A stretch of DNA of 64,000 nt from CAWGXG01 sp963826505 (GTDB lineage Bacteria > Chloroflexota > Anaerolineae > Aggregatilineales > Aggregatilineaceae): positions 62,001 to 126,000 of the forward strand of contig CAWGXG010000001.1 in the NCBI GenBank assembly GCA_963826505.1. Reading direction: 5' to 3'. This document shows, in pieces, positions 8,644 through 18,116 of this stretch. Position numbers and translations under genes: made by a program. A model generated the notes under the pieces. That model did no database searches, had not been told where the DNA came from, and saw nothing but the letters and a program-made list of their open reading frames with translations. Every line of letters begins with the position of its first letter. Within the stretch, counting starts at the first letter, position 1.

Positions 8644-9651
8644 TCAACCCAGGCGCGCGACGAGCGCCTCTGCTGCGGCCCGACCCGACAGCGCCGCACC
8701 CTCGACGCGCGGACCGCCGAAGGCATCGCCCGCGAAGACCAGCGGGGCCAGGTTTCCGGCCACAAGGTACTTTTCGGGATGCAGGTCGGTCGGCGTGGCG
8801 TACAGCCAGCGTTCCAGGCGCGATTGCTTGACTACCGCATGAGACTCGCGGAACAGCCGCAGCCCGGATTCCAACGCGACCAGCACTTCCCAATCGGGCA
8901 TGTGCCACAATTCGCGGCTGTAAGACGGCCCGGCGTGAATGGTGATCAGCGCGGCATCGGGCGACAGTCCTTTGCGCTGGTTGTCGGCGATCCACGCGAT
9001 CGGCGCATTCGGGCGCTGGACCGCGCCCGGTTCGGGCAGCGCGATCGTGCCGTCGATCCAAAACAGCCCCGCCAGTGTTGGCGCAAAGCTGATCCCCTTG
9101 AGCGCCTCCTCGTCGGACGGCGATACTTCGACTTCGCCCGCATCGAGCAGCCGCAGCGCCAACGGCGCGGGGATGGTCAGCAGCAGGCCGCGCGCGTTGA
9201 TGATGCGACCTTTTACATCCAGCGCTTGCCAACCGCCGCGCTTGCCATAGGTGACGCCGACGACGCCCGCATGAATCTGCACGTCCAGCCCGGTCGCCAG
9301 ATACTCGGCCAGCGCGCGCATTCCGCCGCGTGCCGCATAGCGTGGGTGACCGTCTGGCGTCGAGGCGTCCAGGCTGCCAGCGCTCCAGCCCGTCCCCCAT
9401 TGGAAGATTATACCGTCCTCAAGCCAGCGCTCGGTCCAGGCGCTGAATTCTGGGGTCCGCGCTGTGAAAAACTGCGCGCCGTAGTCGGCCAGCCCTGGCC
9501 CGACATGGGCGGTGGCCAGTCTGCCGCCGACCACGTCATTCCGTTCGAGGATGAGGGATTGCAGGCCATAGTCTGCCAGGCGGTGCCCGGCCATCATCCC
9601 GGCGATCCCGGCTCCCACGATCAATACATCGGTATGCAGTTCATCCGTCAC
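8644..9651 (-). CDS. FAD-dependent amine oxidase / renalase-like oxidoreductase
   Basis: The protein opens with a dinucleotide-binding motif, LIVGAGIAGMMAG, then LERNDVVGGR, typical of flavin monoamine-oxidase superfamily members, and has a late VFAGDAFGGPRVEGAALSG segment that contacts FAD in this fold. About 335 residues is close to renalase-type and short amine-oxidase-like proteins. The GTG at 9651 was chosen because AGGAGG lies eight bases upstream and the Rossmann motif begins ten residues later; longer in-frame starts add unrelated sequence. The substrate is unknown. It is 93 bases downstream of the EamA transporter in the same direction and may be co-transcribed. Confidence 0.8.
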   Translation of the reverse strand: MTDELHTDVLIVGAGIAGMMAGHRLADYGLQSLILERNDVVGGRLATAHVGPGLADYGAQFFTARTPEFSAWTERWLEDGIIFQWGTGWSAGSLDASTPDGHPRYAARGGMRALAEYLATGLDVQIHAGVVGVTYGKRGGWQALDVKGRIINARGLLLTIPAPLALRLLDAGEVEVSPSDEEALKGISFAPTLAGLFWIDGTIALPEPGAVQRPNAPIAWIADNQRKGLSPDAALITIHAGPSYSRELWHMPDWEVLVALESGLRLFRESHAVVKQSRLERWLYATPTDLHPEKYLVAGNLAPLVFAGDAFGGPRVEGAALSGRAAAEALVARLG

Positions 9652-9744
9652 GGGATCAACCTCCTGCGCCTGGATAGCAACGGTTCGCCGCAGAATGCCC
9701 GGCGAACACACAGTCAAGTCAGCGATAAATCAGCGTTTGCCGCG

Positions 9745-10782
9745 TCAGGTCCGGCCCACAGGTCGGGGCGCGGTCGAATGCCGCGGTCGATCGGGCTCGT
9801 CGAGACGCTCCACCAACGCATCAGGCGGGCGAATCAGCGTATTGCGGCGCACGATCACCACGCCCAACAGCGTCAGTACTCCGCCGAGCAGCAGCCCAAT
9901 CGTCAACGGCTCGCCTAGCACCACCACGCCCGCCACCGCCGCGACGATCGGCGTGAAATTGTGGTACGAGGTCGCGCGTGTCGGGCCGATGGCGCGCAGC
10001 GCGTAATTCCAGACCAGATAGCCCACTACGCTGGAAAGCAGCGCGCTGTACAACACATTCGGCCAGATGTGCAGCGGGATCGACGCATGCCACAGGCCGG
10101 GTCCGGCCATCACTGCGAGCGACACCGAGGTCAGCAGATACGACCAGCCGGCGACCACCAGCCCGCCCAGCCGGTCTACGAGCGGCTTGGTGTAGATCGA
10201 TGCTATTGCCGACGTGATTGCCCCAAGCAGCAGCAGGCCGCTGCCGATCAGATCGTCGTGCGACAGTGATAGCCCGGTCGCCGATGTGCCCAGGATAACC
10301 AGCACCACGCCCGTAAACGTCACTGCCAGCCCGAAAAGCATCGCGCGGCGGACGCGCACCAGGCCCATAAACATGCTGATCAACGCGGTCCAGGCGGGCA
10401 TGGTCGAAACCAGCAGCGCGGAATTGGTCGACGTGGTGTATTTCAGCCCGATCGCGAAACACACCTGGTAAAGGATCGTCCCCATCAGCGTGGTAAGCAC
10501 CACCCAGCGCAGGTCCATCCGCGACAACCGGAACGGCACGCCCTGCCGGATCATGATCACCAGAATGACCGGTGCCCCGATCAGGAAGCGCAGCGCGTTG
10601 TACGTCATCGGCGGGACGGCGTCAACGCCCTGCTTCATCACAATGAAGTGGAATCCCCAGACCAGGATGATGAGGGCCATCGCCACATCGGCGGTGTTTT
10701 GCCGAATCAGGCGTGTAACGGAACGTGCCACGATGACGGGCTCAGCTTTCACGAATAAGGACGAACCGTTTTGATTATACAC
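9745..10782 (-). CDS. EamA/DMT-family transporter
   Basis: About ten hydrophobic helices are visible in two repeated halves, the usual build of drug/metabolite transporters. LRFLIGAP in the first half, NSALLVSTMPAW and LGEPLTIGLLLGG in the second are typical EamA features. It probably exports a small metabolite; the substrate cannot be read from sequence. The N-terminus is uncertain: the GTG at 10782 overlaps a TATAAT-like sequence on the same strand, so translation may begin at GTG codons at 10752 or 10731, still before the first helix. Length of about 330-345 is slightly longer than the usual 300. Confidence 0.85.
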   Translation of the reverse strand: MYNQNGSSLFVKAEPVIVARSVTRLIRQNTADVAMALIILVWGFHFIVMKQGVDAVPPMTYNALRFLIGAPVILVIMIRQGVPFRLSRMDLRWVVLTTLMGTILYQVCFAIGLKYTTSTNSALLVSTMPAWTALISMFMGLVRVRRAMLFGLAVTFTGVVLVILGTSATGLSLSHDDLIGSGLLLLGAITSAIASIYTKPLVDRLGGLVVAGWSYLLTSVSLAVMAGPGLWHASIPLHIWPNVLYSALLSSVVGYLVWNYALRAIGPTRATSYHNFTPIVAAVAGVVVLGEPLTIGLLLGGVLTLLGVVIVRRNTLIRPPDALVERLDEPDRPRHSTAPRPVGRT

Positions 10783-11060
10783 GCTCTCATGGTGGGCGTC
10801 GTGGGCGGATGGGCCTCAGAACAGGAATAATCTGTGAAAAATCCCTTAACCTTGCATGATCGGCGGTCGGCCTTGTTATGGAAATGGGACTTCACCAGCG
10901 CCTGTCCCTCTCCATAGCCGCGGGGCCCTGCTGCCACGGGAGAAATGTAAAAAGTACTAAAAAATTCCCAAAATGGCTTGACTAAGGTTGAAATTTGATC
11001 AGAAACACGTCACAATGGGAGCATGAACAGGTTGGCGGGGCATGGGATGAGGAGTCAGCC

Positions 11061-11411
11061 GTGGTAAAGCAACCTGATTTTCCCGGTCCTGGGGAGCAAG
11101 CGGGCCCAGACCTGGATTCCGAGACGCACATTGTATCGACTCCTGATGGAGAAATGCCGGGCACGAAACGGCCTGCACCGGGTCAAACTTCGACTCCGCA
11201 GCGCGCCCTGACATGTGCTGGCAGCGCCGATGGGTCCGACCACAGCAGCATTCTGCGTCGGACGAGCACCGATCGCGACGCGATCCCTGTAGTACGGCTG
11301 GCCGACGCGACGTTAGAGCAGCGCGTCGATCGCAGCGCGGGCGATCTCGCCCGTGAGAATACATTCGATACCGTGCAGGACGACAGCGGTCCGCAGTCCG
11401 ACCGCAACTGA
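11061..11411 (+). CDS. Possible small hydrophilic protein
   Basis: A 116-codon reading frame starts at GTG 11061 with GAGGAG upstream. The product is polar, Asp/Pro/Thr-rich, without signal peptide or membrane segment, and resembles nothing I know. Competing open frames exist on the other strand and codon preference is weak, so it may be non-coding. It lies between the divergent upstream region of the EamA gene and a convergent lipoprotein gene. Confidence 0.25.
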   Translation: MVKQPDFPGPGEQAGPDLDSETHIVSTPDGEMPGTKRPAPGQTSTPQRALTCAGSADGSDHSSILRRTSTDRDAIPVVRLADATLEQRVDRSAGDLARENTFDTVQDDSGPQSDRN

Positions 11412-11457
11412 ACGCCTCGCGTATCACCCTCCGGTGTCCCTGGTCCGGACGGCGGCA

Positions 11458-12249
11458 CTATCCGCCCGGCGTGGGGATGCTATATCCTACGGCCAGAATC
11501 ACGACATCTGTTATTTGTTCGACCGGCACCGTCAAGAAGCTGAACTGAGTCTCAAAGGTGATCGTTTCGCCCGCTGCCCAGCGTTGATCCGGGCTGCTGG
11601 TGATGGCGGCGGCATGCGCTAACCCGGCCAGGTCGTTGTCGGGACCGATGGCGACCACGTCGATCAGGGGGAAGACCAGCTCCTGCCCGCTGCTGTTGGT
11701 GGCCGTCCCGCTGACTTTGTACAGCCCGGTGTCGGTGACGGTTTGCGCGGTGATCGTCGTGGGCAGATCGAATACCGCCGTAAGTCCCGCCTCAGTGGCA
11801 GGCGTAAACCAGATCCAGCGCAGCGAATCGCTGTAACTGTCCGGCTTGGGGAACGACCCGCCGACATAGAAGGTTTCGCCCACCGGGATGTTGGTCATCA
11901 GCGGGTTGGCGGAAAATTCGCTGATCCGTGCGCCGTAACTGTCCAGGGGATACAGCTTCGAGTCCACCTGGGCGAGCACCTGGCCGCTGTCGTTGCGCAC
12001 TTCGGCGAAGAAATACACTGTTTCCCCGTGCGCGCCTGCGCTCTCCCGGAGCACGGTGAGGCCCTGGCGCGCCTGCAAACCCGGCGTTTCATTCGCAAAG
12101 CCGACGCCGGGGGCGGCCCCGGTCGGCGTGGCATCCAGGGCCGGAGTCGGGGTAGCGGGTTCGCCTGCTGGCTCTTTTTTGTCCCCGCCGCAGGCGCTCA
12201 GCGCCAGCAGCATGGCGAGCACGACGCCCCACAGCATCCATTTACGCAT
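11458..12249 (-). CDS. Lipoprotein with FxLYD-like beta-sandwich domain
   Basis: The signal sequence ends in the lipobox LSAC, so this 263-residue protein is probably lipid-anchored on the outer face of the membrane. A Pro/Thr linker (TPTPALDATPTG) leads to a region with ETVYFFAEVRNDSGQVL and VTDTGLYKVSGTATNSSGQEL, the pattern of two FxLYD/DUF3426-like immunoglobulin-type domains seen in cell-surface proteins. AAAGGACGG supports the start. It is downstream of methylglyoxal synthase in the same direction with a 59-base gap, so co-transcription is possible. No catalytic motif is visible. Confidence 0.75.
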   Translation of the reverse strand: MRKWMLWGVVLAMLLALSACGGDKKEPAGEPATPTPALDATPTGAAPGVGFANETPGLQARQGLTVLRESAGAHGETVYFFAEVRNDSGQVLAQVDSKLYPLDSYGARISEFSANPLMTNIPVGETFYVGGSFPKPDSYSDSLRWIWFTPATEAGLTAVFDLPTTITAQTVTDTGLYKVSGTATNSSGQELVFPLIDVVAIGPDNDLAGLAHAAAITSSPDQRWAAGETITFETQFSFLTVPVEQITDVVILAVGYSIPTPGG

Positions 12250-12308
12250 GGTGTCCGTCCTTTTAGGTCAGGTTGAGCACGGCCCGGTCAGGGTTGGGTC
12301 CGGGTACG

Positions 12309-12797
12309 CTATTTGATCGTCGTGCCGGTGAAACGCTCGATCACACGGCGGCGGTGGAGACGTTCGCCATAATCATAGGTTTTGCGGCGGTAGTCTGTCA
12401 CGATGAGCGGCGACGAAAAGATGAAATCCGCCGACGCGCGGTTCATGGCCACCGGGATATTTTGCAGCACGGCCAGGCGCAGCAGGGCGCGCACGTCCGG
12501 ATCGTGGGGGTGCGATTCGAGCGGGTCCCAGAAGAAGATCAGCAAATCGATGAGTCCTTCGGCGATGCGCGCGCCGATCTGTTGATCGCCGCCCAATGGC
12601 CCGCTGACGAAGGTAGTCACATTGAGGCCGAGCTCTTGTTCGATCAGCGTGCCCGTGGTGCCGGTCCCATACAATACGTGCTGGGAGAGCGCCTGCTTGT
12701 TGTACTGTGCCCAGTCGAGCAAGTCTTGCTTGCATTCGTCGTGCGCGATCAGGGCGATATGCTTCTGGCTCGTAATCACAGATTGAGCGTCGGTCAT
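12309..12797 (-). CDS. mgsA: Methylglyoxal synthase
   Basis: MgsA converts dihydroxyacetone phosphate to methylglyoxal and phosphate, a bypass of lower glycolysis when phosphate is limiting. The 162-residue product matches the family length. Key residues are visible: IAHDECK (Asp20), GTGTTG phosphate loop, SGPLGGDQQIGARI with the catalytic Asp71 and SHPHDPD with His98. The ATG at 12797 was chosen over an in-frame upstream codon because the product then starts at the family's usual position and GGAG lies about eight bases upstream. It is the only enzyme of central metabolism in this part of the window. Confidence 0.93.
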   Translation of the reverse strand: MTDAQSVITSQKHIALIAHDECKQDLLDWAQYNKQALSQHVLYGTGTTGTLIEQELGLNVTTFVSGPLGGDQQIGARIAEGLIDLLIFFWDPLESHPHDPDVRALLRLAVLQNIPVAMNRASADFIFSSPLIVTDYRRKTYDYGERLHRRRVIERFTGTTIK

Positions 12798-12984
12798 GGT
12801 CTGTACTCCGCGCTGAATATCGTCACCTCTCCAACTGTACCGATATTCCGAAAAATGACAACCACGCCACCACACAACGAATCACCCGTGTCCGGCGTAT
12901 AGTACATTATAGCCTGCACATGCAGGCCGATCTGGGTAGGGGCCCGGCACCGTCGGGCGCGAGGTAAGGTAAAGGCAAACAGAC

Positions 12985-13350
12985 ATGTGGCGGTCGAGAC
13001 GAAGTGGACGTAACGCACTTGATGGAATGGGCACCGGGATCTTCTTGATCGGGCTGGGCGTGTTGTTCTGGACCGACAATTTCTGGCCGTGGATTCTGGT
13101 CGTAGCCGGGTTGGCCGGGCTGCCGAGCAGCATCGCGCGCAAAGGCTTTTGGGCCGGGCTGCAAGGGCTGGTGTGGATGATCGGGTTGGCGATTCTCTTT
13201 GCGCTCGACGCGCTGTGGCCGGGCATCCTGGTGTTGATCGGGTTGAGCATGATCGCCGGGGCATTGGTACGCCCGCCCGCTTTCGAGAAATCCAAGCGCA
13301 AACCCAAACGCGGTCTGCTTGACGAGCCGGACGACGCGGAACCGTATTAG
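12985..13350 (+). CDS. Small membrane protein, LiaF/DUF5668-like, copy 1
   Basis: The 121-residue product has a basic N-terminus, then four hydrophobic segments with the tell-tale TDNFWPWILVVAGLAGL and LDALWPGILVLIGLSM, as in the transmembrane half of LiaI/LiaF and DUF5668 proteins. The tail is charged (KSKRKPKRGLLDEPDD). The next gene is a shorter paralogue whose ribosome-binding site directly follows this stop codon, so both are likely translated from one message. Role is probably envelope-related; I infer no more than that. Confidence 0.75.
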   Translation: MWRSRRSGRNALDGMGTGIFLIGLGVLFWTDNFWPWILVVAGLAGLPSSIARKGFWAGLQGLVWMIGLAILFALDALWPGILVLIGLSMIAGALVRPPAFEKSKRKPKRGLLDEPDDAEPY

Positions 13351-13362
13351 GAGGGGGTGCCC

Positions 13363-13662
13363 ATGCGGCGTACTGCGAAACGCTCACCGGCCCGCCGTTC
13401 TACCACCGGGGCGATCATTCTGATTGGGTTGGTGCTGTTAATCTGGACTGGTCACTTTTGGCCCTGGATTCTGGCGCTGATCGGGCTGGCCAGCCTGCCA
13501 GACGGGATCGCGCGCGGTGGTCCAATCGCAGGAGCGGCTCCGGCTGTATGGCTGGTCGCGCTGGCCTGGATGATCGCATCGGGAACGCTGTGGCCGGGCG
13601 TTCTGTTCCTGGTCGGCGTGCCCATTTTGCTCTCCGCCGCCGTCCGGGGTCAGCGCCGCTAA
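13363..13662 (+). CDS. Small membrane protein, LiaF/DUF5668-like, copy 2
   Basis: The 99-residue protein is a paralogue of its upstream neighbour: WTGHFWPWILALIGLASLPDGIA parallels that gene's first helical pair in position and residues, and GTLWPGVLFLVGVPILL parallels the second. It lacks the charged tail. The ATG at 13363 was preferred over the GTG at 13357 because GGAGGGGG ends just before the GTG and gives proper spacing only to the ATG. The two genes look like a tandem duplication. Confidence 0.75.
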   Translation: MRRTAKRSPARRSTTGAIILIGLVLLIWTGHFWPWILALIGLASLPDGIARGGPIAGAAPAVWLVALAWMIASGTLWPGVLFLVGVPILLSAAVRGQRR

Positions 13663-13666
13663 GCTT

Positions 13667-13764
13667 AGCCCCACCCCTCCGCCCTGCGGGCGGTTTCCCC
13701 GGAGAGAGACTTCAGAGTTTCTCCCTTCCTCCACCACGTGGGGGAAAGGCCGGGGATGGGGGCT
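13667..13764. repeat. G/C-rich palindromic intergenic repeat, copy 3
   Basis: Left arm AGCCCCACCCCTCC and right arm GGGGATGGGGGCT enclose a CCGCCCTGCGGGCGG hairpin like that in copies 1 and 4. Confidence 0.6.
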
Positions 13765-13874
13765 TTTCAAGCGACTTCTTACACGCGGCTTCCCCTTAAC
13801 CCGAACTTGCCCGATTTTGCCGTGCCGCTTACACTAACGGAGGAAGTTCAGCCTTTACCGGATGGCGGGTCACC

Positions 13875-16490
13875 ATGGCGAATACGGTACAACAGGTTCA
13901 ACTCGGATCGGAATCCAGCGCGCTGGAACAGGGGCGCAGCGCGCACGGACGCTGGCGAGTCGCGTTTCAGCGCGCCGCGCCGCCCGAAGCGATTGAGCCG
14001 GTGGCGGCGGCACTGGTCGTCACCCAGGATTCTGACCGTCTGGCCTTTGCCCTGGCCGAAGGTCCCGCTGCGAGCTACCTCGCGGATCGGCTGGCCGCCC
14101 ATCTGTGGACGCTGGAAAGCGCTGGGCCCGATTGGCCGGTCGATCTGCGCGGATGGATGGCCGAAACCGATCGCTGGCAGGACGCGCCTGAGGGCCTGAC
14201 CGGTTTCATTGCCGGACGGCTTGAACGCGCGGTCGCCGGAGGTCGGGTGTATCTGGCCTGGCTCGGACTCAACGGCGTGCGCCTGCTCGAACGCGGCGGC
14301 ACGCCGCTCCAGCTCGATCTGGTGCTGGGAGAGGACGAAGGCTGGACCCCCGAACACGGGCCGGAACCGGTTGGGATGGCGCTGCATGCCTACCGGGGCA
14401 GCCTGTTCGGGCTGGAGCGCCTGCTGGTCTATTCCAGCGGGGCCTCGCCTATTGGTGACGATTTGCCCGATCTCCCGGCGGCGGAACTTCAGCGCGCATT
14501 GGAGGATTGGAGCGGCGAATCCAACCGCGATCTGGCGCTGTTTGACCTGCGTCTGAACCCGGTCATCAGCCAGCCGAGCAGCGTGCTGCTCAATTATCGC
14601 TGGGTATCGCCGGAATTGTGCTTGCTGAGCTGGCACCCCGCTCCCAATGTGAACGGCAGCCGCATCGAAGAGTTGGAGACTCCGTCCTTTGACGCGCCCA
14701 CGCTGGTGGCCGAGCTGACCGATGGTCGTCAGGTGCAGTACACGCTGTCGCCGCCGTCGGGCAGCACTCGCTATTACCGCGTTATCCCGCTGAACCAGGG
14801 GATCCCCGGCACGCCGAGTGAACCGGTGCGACCGGCGCCCGTCGTCCTGGCGACTCCGCTAATGGCCCCCGTGGGCTGGTCGGAGGAGGGCGGCTACGTG
14901 CTGCGCTGGACACCGATCGTCCAGGCGACCGGTTACGAAGTGCAGGCGTCGGACCAGAATGATTTTGACGATCGGCACTCGGAGATCGTGTATCGCGGGG
15001 CTGCCGCGGACCTGCATTTGCCTGCCGGATCGCCGCCCGCCCGGTTTTACCGCGTGCGCGCGATCAATGTGCTCTACGCGCCGAATACGCCGTCGGCATG
15101 GAGCGTGGCGGTACGTGGGCCGGTCCAGCTTGATACGCCCGTGTTCACCCGCGTGACACAGCAGCGCCTGGAATGGACGCCCATCCCTGGTGCGCAGAGT
15201 TATGCCGTCCACGTCACCCCGAAGGGGATGGATGAAGGGCAGGGCGAGGATACCTTCACCGTGCTGCCCACCTGCGGCGTGGCCGATCAATACGCGACCT
15301 ACCGCGTGCGCGCCTTCCGCCAGCCGGAAGATCGGCGCACGGCCAGCGAATGGAGTGATCCGGTAACGATCGCGCCGCCGCGCGCGGAAGAGGTCGCGTC
15401 CCGGTCGGCGCTGCGCCTGACGCTGCCGACTCTGATCGGGGCGGCGGCGGTCGCGCTGGTGGTGGGCTTGGCGCTGGGTCTGATCGGGCTGCGCGCCTAC
15501 CAGGACCTCAATGCGACGTCCACGCGCACGCCGATTCCTAATGATCTCGTGCAGGCGACCTATGATTCCGCCACACAAAGCGCCTCCTACGCGACAGCCA
15601 TCGCCGTGACTGCGCGCTTCGTCAACGGCCAGACGGCCAGCGCGTCGCGTTGGACGGACACTCCGACTCCGACCGCGACCTTTACGCCGTCCAATACGCC
15701 CAATCTGACCGATACGATTGAAGCGGTGATGGCCGATCATTTGACGGCCACGGCGGCACAGTGGACCGCGACGCCGACCGTCACGTTGACGCCTTCGTTC
15801 ACGGTGACAGTCACGCCGAGCATCACGCCCAATCTCACTGACACGATCGAAGCGGTGATGGCCGATCACTTGACGGCCACGGCGGCACAGTGGACCGCTA
15901 CGCCATCTGTCACACGGACACCGTCGCCCACGGTCACGCAGACACCGAGCATCACGCCCAACATGGAGGCTACGATCGCGGCAGTGATGGCCGCTCATCT
16001 GACGGCCACGGCGGCCCAATGGACCGCCACGCCGACCGTCACGCTCACGCAGACACCGAGCATCACGCCCAACGTGGAAGCGACGATCGGGGCGCTGATG
16101 GCGGCTCATTTGACGGCGACGGCGACCCAGTGGACCGCGACGCCGACGCCGACGGCTACCCTGACTGCGTCCGCCACTCCCAACGCCACGGAAACACTGG
16201 ACGCCTTGATCACCGCGCGCCTGACGTCCGGCTGCATCATCGTGCGGCTGCCGGACGGACCGCTGCCGGTCATGAGCGGCCCCTATCCGGGTGATCGCCT
16301 GCTGCTGTCGTCGCTGCCCCACCTGGCCGAGGTGATCGGGCGGCAGGCGCAGGCGGGCAATCCGCCGGGCGTGTGGCTGCACGTGCAGGTGACCACGGCG
16401 GGCGGTCAGTTGGATGGCTGGGTGAGTTTGCCACCCGGGTTTGATGAGCAGGGCATGTACACCGGGCCGGATTGTCCGGTCGGGGGATGA
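13875..16490 (+). CDS. Large single-pass membrane protein with FnIII-like domains and PT-rich repeats
   Basis: The 871-residue product has a soluble N-terminal region (about 1-215) with weak resemblance to a PP2C fold, three fibronectin-type-III-like segments (about 240-510; TRYYRVIPL, RFYRVRAIN, ATYRVRAF), one membrane helix near 520-545, a Thr/Pro-rich stretch with four to five copies of a 37-43 residue repeat beginning PN-x-x-(D/A)T (609-780), and a C-terminal SH3-like module (about 785-871). With no signal peptide, the first half should be cytoplasmic and the repeats and SH3 module outside. It is the first gene of a three-gene run with the TPR protein and a lipoprotein. Function unknown; a signalling or wall-contact receptor is an inference. 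Confidence 0.75.
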   Translation: MANTVQQVQLGSESSALEQGRSAHGRWRVAFQRAAPPEAIEPVAAALVVTQDSDRLAFALAEGPAASYLADRLAAHLWTLESAGPDWPVDLRGWMAETDRWQDAPEGLTGFIAGRLERAVAGGRVYLAWLGLNGVRLLERGGTPLQLDLVLGEDEGWTPEHGPEPVGMALHAYRGSLFGLERLLVYSSGASPIGDDLPDLPAAELQRALEDWSGESNRDLALFDLRLNPVISQPSSVLLNYRWVSPELCLLSWHPAPNVNGSRIEELETPSFDAPTLVAELTDGRQVQYTLSPPSGSTRYYRVIPLNQGIPGTPSEPVRPAPVVLATPLMAPVGWSEEGGYVLRWTPIVQATGYEVQASDQNDFDDRHSEIVYRGAAADLHLPAGSPPARFYRVRAINVLYAPNTPSAWSVAVRGPVQLDTPVFTRVTQQRLEWTPIPGAQSYAVHVTPKGMDEGQGEDTFTVLPTCGVADQYATYRVRAFRQPEDRRTASEWSDPVTIAPPRAEEVASRSALRLTLPTLIGAAAVALVVGLALGLIGLRAYQDLNATSTRTPIPNDLVQATYDSATQSASYATAIAVTARFVNGQTASASRWTDTPTPTATFTPSNTPNLTDTIEAVMADHLTATAAQWTATPTVTLTPSFTVTVTPSITPNLTDTIEAVMADHLTATAAQWTATPSVTRTPSPTVTQTPSITPNMEATIAAVMAAHLTATAAQWTATPTVTLTQTPSITPNVEATIGALMAAHLTATATQWTATPTPTATLTASATPNATETLDALITARLTSGCIIVRLPDGPLPVMSGPYPGDRLLLSSLPHLAEVIGRQAQAGNPPGVWLHVQVTTAGGQLDGWVSLPPGFDEQGMYTGPDCPVGG
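15699..16223 (+). repeat. In-gene tandem repeat encoding PT-rich stalk
   Basis: Imperfect coding repeat units start at 15699, 15828, 15957, 16068 and 16179, giving unit lengths of 129, 129, 111 and 111 bases. Each encodes a short amphipathic helix containing HLTATA-x-QWTATP followed by Thr/Pro-rich linker. The high similarity suggests recent expansion or contraction of the extracellular stalk. Confidence 0.8.
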
Positions 16491-16529
16491 ACATAGCGGC
16501 GCGTAGCTGCGCTTGAGTGAGGGAGCAGC

Positions 16530-18116
16530 ATGTCAGTGACTCCAACGGAAATGCCACCTGACACGGATACTCAGAACGGTTCGCCCTCGGTAAAGCCTGA
16601 CGCGCCCCCTGCAACGACGCCCGTACTGCAGCGGCGCGCATACGGCGTATGGGTTGCACGTCACATCCCGCATATTGTGCTCGGACTGGCCGTGTTGGGG
16701 TTGGTCGTGCTGTCAATGCTGACGTACCGGGAGAGCTACCTCCAACTGCGCGATCGTGAAAAACCCGGTCTGCCGCAGGCCATCATCCCGGAGCCACTGC
16801 CCACGCTGTCGCCGGAAGTGGTTCAGGCGCTATCGCCCGAAGTCGCCGCGCAGATCGACGCGACGTGGCGCAGCGTTGAGCAAACGCGTGCAGCGGCGGA
16901 ACAGGCGCGTCTGGACGCGGTGCAGGCCCTGCGCGACGTGGATCGCACGGATAACAATCTCAGCCAGTTGTTTAGCTTTCTCCAGGCGGCGTCGGTGCTG
17001 GTGGGTCTGGCGCTCGGCGCGACGGCCTATTTCGGGTTTCGCAGCGCCAGCCAGAGCCGCGAAGATCTGAACGCTGAGATCAAGAAGAGTGAGGACCAGC
17101 GCGAGTCCATCAAAGCGCAGCAAGATAAGAACGCAGATACGCTGAAACGTGGGATCACCGCGTTGGCGAGGCAGCAAAAGCGCCTGGAAGACCTGGAGAA
17201 CCAGCTTACGCCGTTTGTCGGGCTGGGCGATCAACTGCACAACAATCAGGAGATGATCACCTACCTGATGCTCGCCACGCACGAGCTGCGTTTGCGCAAC
17301 TATGTGACCGCTTATGATGCGAGCATGCACGTGCTCACCTTCGACAGCCAAAATCCTTTAGCGTTGTATATGGCGGGCTGGCTCGAGCTGCAATATATCA
17401 ACGACATGTTCGAAGACGGGATTACCCATCTCAAACAGGCGCACGACGCTGCCCCCACCTGGCCGACCGCGATGGCCGCGTTGGGTGTGGCGCTGCGGCG
17501 ACAGGCGCGCAATCTGCCGCCTGAAGAACGCGCAAAAGTGGAGCGGGATGCCGTATATTACCTGGAGAAAGCGCTCGACCCGCCCAATGACAAGCTGATC
17601 GATCTCAACCAGGAATCGTTGTGGGGGCCGGTCGCCGGGATTCAGCGCGACCGGGGGGATTACGGCGAAGCGCTCAAAACCTACGAAAAAGCCTGCCAGG
17701 TGACGCCGGGATCGTCCTATCCGCACGGCAATTTGGCCGCGCTCCTGCTGCACGAGGGCAAGTCCGATCCGGACTCGGAATACCGCGCCCGCGCAATCAC
17801 CGAATTCAAACGCACAAGCGAGTTGGCTTTGGCGGAGCTCGTGCTGCTGCCCAATGATTATTTCCACATGATGGATATCGCGATGGCGCGCACCGTGTGC
17901 CTCTATGAGGAGCCGCACCTGCGCGACACGGTCGAGGAATATTTCCGCGACGCGCTCAACCTCAAGCCTTCGCCGGAAATGTTGGGGGTGTCGCGACGCG
18001 GCTGGCAGTTCTTGCTCGATTCTTGCCCGGACGAGTCGGATTGGGACACGGTGCGGCAGGAGATCCAAAACGCGATCCAGCAGATTGATACGCTGGGGGG
18101 AGCGCCGTCAGCATGA
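16530..18116 (+). CDS. TPR-repeat membrane protein with coiled coil
   Basis: This 528-residue protein has a Pro-rich cytoplasmic N-terminus (1-45), a membrane helix near 50-67, an Ala/Gln/Glu-rich helical stretch (about 105-150), a second hydrophobic segment near 152-170 and a coiled coil (about 180-230). TPR repeats follow from about 265 to 460, with ALYMAGWLELQY, AMAALGVALRR and DYGEALKTYEKACQ as recognisable units. TPRs mediate protein-protein contacts. GGGAGCAGC precedes the ATG. The next gene starts inside this gene's last codons (ATGA overlap), so the two are translationally coupled. The operon probably builds a membrane-associated assembly, but no partner identifies its task. Confidence 0.8.
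   Translation: MSVTPTEMPPDTDTQNGSPSVKPDAPPATTPVLQRRAYGVWVARHIPHIVLGLAVLGLVVLSMLTYRESYLQLRDREKPGLPQAIIPEPLPTLSPEVVQALSPEVAAQIDATWRSVEQTRAAAEQARLDAVQALRDVDRTDNNLSQLFSFLQAASVLVGLALGATAYFGFRSASQSREDLNAEIKKSEDQRESIKAQQDKNADTLKRGITALARQQKRLEDLENQLTPFVGLGDQLHNNQEMITYLMLATHELRLRNYVTAYDASMHVLTFDSQNPLALYMAGWLELQYINDMFEDGITHLKQAHDAAPTWPTAMAALGVALRRQARNLPPEERAKVERDAVYYLEKALDPPNDKLIDLNQESLWGPVAGIQRDRGDYGEALKTYEKACQVTPGSSYPHGNLAALLLHEGKSDPDSEYRARAITEFKRTSELALAELVLLPNDYFHMMDIAMARTVCLYEEPHLRDTVEEYFRDALNLKPSPEMLGVSRRGWQFLLDSCPDESDWDTVRQEIQNAIQQIDTLGGAPSA

Noticed and set aside
8551..9918. 455-codon plus-strand frame opposite the FAD oxidoreductase
   Set aside because: The minus frame has Rossmann and FAD motifs and a good ribosome-binding site; the plus frame is low-complexity shadow.
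10977..11016. Promoter for the small frame at 11061
   Set aside because: TTGACT at 10977 has no -10 element at acceptable spacing; CACAAT is 28 bases away.
15699..16223. CRISPR-like spacing of repeats
   Set aside because: The repeats are coding, 111-129 bases long, divergent and in frame with a Pro/Thr-rich stalk. There are no short identical repeats with unique spacers, and no cas genes.
14859..16382. Long open frame of about 500 codons on the minus strand
   Set aside because: It is antisense to the 871-residue membrane protein, whose domains and repeats are clear. The minus product is Arg/Gly/His-rich, as expected for a GC-rich shadow frame.
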